NCBI GenBank assembly: GCA_011365025.1 | Contig: RDOF01000006.1 | Span: 1 to 64,000 of the forward strand | DNA from: Candidatus Thorarchaeota archaeon | GTDB lineage: Archaea; Asgardarchaeota; Thorarchaeia; Thorarchaeales; Thorarchaeaceae | Direction of reading: 5' to 3' | Length of the DNA stretch: 64,000 nt | In this document: in pieces, positions 62,302 through 64,000 of the stretch | How positions within the stretch are numbered: the stretch's first letter is position 1 | Layout of the letters: each line of letters begins with the position of its first letter | Notes under the pieces: generated by a model | The model's database searches: none | The model's input: only the letters and a program-made list of their open reading frames with translations | Told to the model about the DNA's origin: nothing | Position numbers and translations under genes: made by a program

Positions 62302-63891
62302 ATGGTGGGGTTCGCGTTGAGTAGTACAGAGAAGAAATACCTCTTAGCAGTCGACCATGGAACTTCTGCAATGAAAGTTGCATTAACAGATCACTGCGGG
62401 CAAGTATTGGCTTTTGAGTTTGAAAAGACCCCTCTCTACCTGAAAGAAGGAGGGGGTGCGGAACAAGACCCAGATGAATGGTGGTCTGCCTTTGTTAACT
62501 GCTGCAAACGGCTCATCGATAGTGAAACCGTGCCTGCGGAGAATATCGCGGGTGTTTCTGTATCCAGTCAGTGGTCAGGCACGGTACCCGTGGATGAAGA
62601 CGGTAGACATCTCTGGAATGCAATTATCTGGATGGATACACGAGGTGAGCCATACATCAAAAAGGCCCTGAGAGGTCTAATCAACATTCAGGGGTATTCA
62701 ATTACCAATCTGATTCGTTGGTTAAGAAAGACGGCTGGCATCCCTGCAGGTGCTGGGAAGGATCCCATCGCTCATATCCTCTTTCTGAAGAATGAGCACC
62801 CAGATGTCTACGAGTCGACCTACAAATTCCTGGAGTGCAAAGACTTTCTGAATGCGAAACTCACTGGCAAGTTTGCGGCCTCATATGACTCCATCATGCT
62901 TCATTGGATGACCGATATTCGTGACATCTGGAACATGAAATATGATTATGGATTGATAAAGAAGATAGGCGTCTCCAAAGACAAACTCCCGGTCTTGATG
63001 AAAGCGACTGACATTCTTGGCAGTATTTCAGGGCCGGTGGCAGATGAACTCGGGCTTCAGTCTGACACAAAGGTAGTGATGGGGTCTCCAGATTTGCACT
63101 CGGCAATCATTGGTTCCGGGGCAGTCCGTAACTTTGAGGGTCATATCTACATAGGTACAAGCAGCTGGGTGATCTGCCATGTGCCTTTCAAGAAGACAGA
63201 CATCTCTCATAACATGGCTTCACTCCCATCATCGATTCCGGGTCGTTATTTCGTTGCCAATGAACAAGAATCAGCAGGTGCATGTCTGACTTTCTTGCGT
63301 GACAATGTCTTCTTCAGCGATGATCCAGAGAGATACGGGAAGCAAGAAGTGTATCAGGAATTTGATAGAATTGTCGAAGAGGTGCCCGCTGGCAGTAATA
63401 GATTGATTTTCACACCTTGGCTCTATGGAGAACGTACTCCTGTTGAAGATCATACCCTGCGGGGAGGTTTTCATAACCTGTCCTTACCCGTCAAACGTGA
63501 GGACATGATTCGTGCCGTCTTTGAAGGTGTCGCCTACAACAGCAAATGGCTAATGGGACTGGTTGAGAAGTTCATCAAGAGAAAGATGGATTCGTTGAAT
63601 ATTATCGGTGGCGGGGCTCAGTCGGACATATGGTGTCAAATCTATGCCGATGTTCTAAATCGTACAATTCGTAGAGTAAAGGACCCAATCTATGCGAATG
63701 CAAGAGGTGCCGCTTTGATTGGAGCTGTTGGCCTCGGAATGTGTACCTTTGATGAGATTCCGAGTCTGATACAGTTCTCAAAGGAATTTCACCCCAATCC
63801 AGAGAACAGAGCGGTCTATGATGGATTGTACAAGGAATTCCTCAATATCTACAAGAACAACAAGGCAATGTATCGGCGGCTTAACAAGTAG
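62302..63891 (+). CDS. FGGY-family carbohydrate kinase, xylulokinase-like
   Basis: 529 residues. The phosphate loop is LAVDHGTSAMKVALTD, then VSVSSQWSGTVPVDEDGRHL and NAIIWMDTRGEP, the catalytic aspartate in GSPDLHSAIIGSGA, FTPWLYGERTPVEDHTLRGG and the FGGY nucleotide site NIIGGGAQSDIWCQIYADVL. It differs from the glycerol kinase-like gene at 24273 (no NQRET) and is nearer to xylulokinase or an unassigned archaeal branch with an insert at about 105-140 (NIQGYSITNLIRWLRKTAG). Substrate unknown. The next gene starts ten bases later. Confidence 0.82.
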   Translation: MVGFALSSTEKKYLLAVDHGTSAMKVALTDHCGQVLAFEFEKTPLYLKEGGGAEQDPDEWWSAFVNCCKRLIDSETVPAENIAGVSVSSQWSGTVPVDEDGRHLWNAIIWMDTRGEPYIKKALRGLINIQGYSITNLIRWLRKTAGIPAGAGKDPIAHILFLKNEHPDVYESTYKFLECKDFLNAKLTGKFAASYDSIMLHWMTDIRDIWNMKYDYGLIKKIGVSKDKLPVLMKATDILGSISGPVADELGLQSDTKVVMGSPDLHSAIIGSGAVRNFEGHIYIGTSSWVICHVPFKKTDISHNMASLPSSIPGRYFVANEQESAGACLTFLRDNVFFSDDPERYGKQEVYQEFDRIVEEVPAGSNRLIFTPWLYGERTPVEDHTLRGGFHNLSLPVKREDMIRAVFEGVAYNSKWLMGLVEKFIKRKMDSLNIIGGGAQSDIWCQIYADVLNRTIRRVKDPIYANARGAALIGAVGLGMCTFDEIPSLIQFSKEFHPNPENRAVYDGLYKEFLNIYKNNKAMYRRLNK

Positions 63892-63900
63892 GGTGCGGTT

Positions 63901-64000
63901 ATGTCCACGGGAAGGTTTTCGTTTGCCTTCTTGGAGAAGGAAATTAGAAAGAAGACATTTGGCGTTCTTACGGTAATTGACACAAAAGGCCGGCCACATT
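63901..64000 (+). CDS. Start of a pyridoxamine 5'-phosphate oxidase-like protein (partial)
   Basis: Read directly: 33 codons from ATG 63901 to the window end, after GGGTG (63891-63895). The protein starts MSTGRFSFAFLEKEIRKKTF and continues GVLTVIDTKGRPH. The LTVID-x-x-GRPH phrase is the first strand pair of flavin-binding split-barrel proteins of the pyridoxamine oxidase type. Only this start is visible, so the assignment is tentative. Probably in an operon with the FGGY kinase. Confidence 0.5.
   Translation, partial: MSTGRFSFAFLEKEIRKKTFGVLTVIDTKGRPH

Noticed and set aside
1..64000. CRISPR arrays, insertion sequences, integrases, rRNA or tRNA genes
   Set aside because: No regularly spaced repeats, transposase motifs, attachment-site duplications or cloverleaf sequences were seen on either strand.

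Overview
The window is a gene-dense archaeal chromosome segment with no gap above 300 bases, and I found no rRNA, tRNA, CRISPR array, transposase or phage gene in it. Archaeal markers are an A-type ATP synthase set (subunits C, K, E, H, I), an archaeal-type phosphoglycerate mutase, a TrmI tRNA methyltransferase, a HerA-like ATPase, an archaeal-looking phosphoglucosamine mutase and TATA-like boxes. A Rab/Ras-like small GTPase (55147-55695), long helical and coiled-coil proteins and a fairly balanced base composition suggest an Asgard archaeon, perhaps Thorarchaeia. That placement is inference. Many genes start with TTG or GTG behind a good Shine-Dalgarno, while others look leaderless.

Layout. 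1-9.7 kb: the end-truncated arylsulfotransferase-like secreted protein; lower glycolysis (pyruvate kinase divergent from enolase and phosphoglycerate mutase); two tandem paralogous nucleotide-sugar dehydrogenases; a cysteine-rich ferredoxin-like protein. 9.9-17.6 kb: a second arylsulfotransferase-like surface protein, a peptide-deformylase-like protein, a giant UPF0182-like membrane protein and a sugar-nucleotide epimerase. 17.7-23.8 kb: a tightly coupled complex I-like membrane arm (split J, K, L, M, N) without the catalytic subunits. 23.9-28.1 kb: GIY-YIG protein, glycerol-kinase-like protein, LarA-like protein and two small membrane proteins. 28.2-33.1 kb: A-ATPase genes in three oppositely oriented blocks.

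33.1-43.8 kb: a 774-residue helical protein, a small winged-helix regulator operon with operator-like repeats, TrmI, HerA-like ATPase, Nudix hydrolase, PyrF and an aminotransferase whose leader carries GTACA dyads. 43.8-49.5 kb: the most interesting locus, with recognisable homologues of all three bacillithiol synthesis enzymes, BshC and BshA on one strand and a BshB-like PIG-L deacetylase divergent from them. A phosphoglucosamine mutase nearby could supply the amino-sugar precursor. The BshC homologue has a zinc-ribbon-like four-cysteine segment. A 52-residue small ORF is coupled to the mutase gene.

49.6-64 kb: alpha/beta hydrolase, unknown membrane protein, choline-kinase-like protein, a two-PAS histidine kinase, the small GTPase preceded by a run of perfect inverted repeats, a beta-helix protein, GNAT acetyltransferase, COG3199-like NAD kinase, SAM hydroxide adenosyltransferase, DUF5714-like protein, MGMT, a saccharopine-dehydrogenase-like protein, a second FGGY kinase and the beginning of a flavin-binding split-barrel gene. 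All assignments come from reading motifs by eye; no database search was run.
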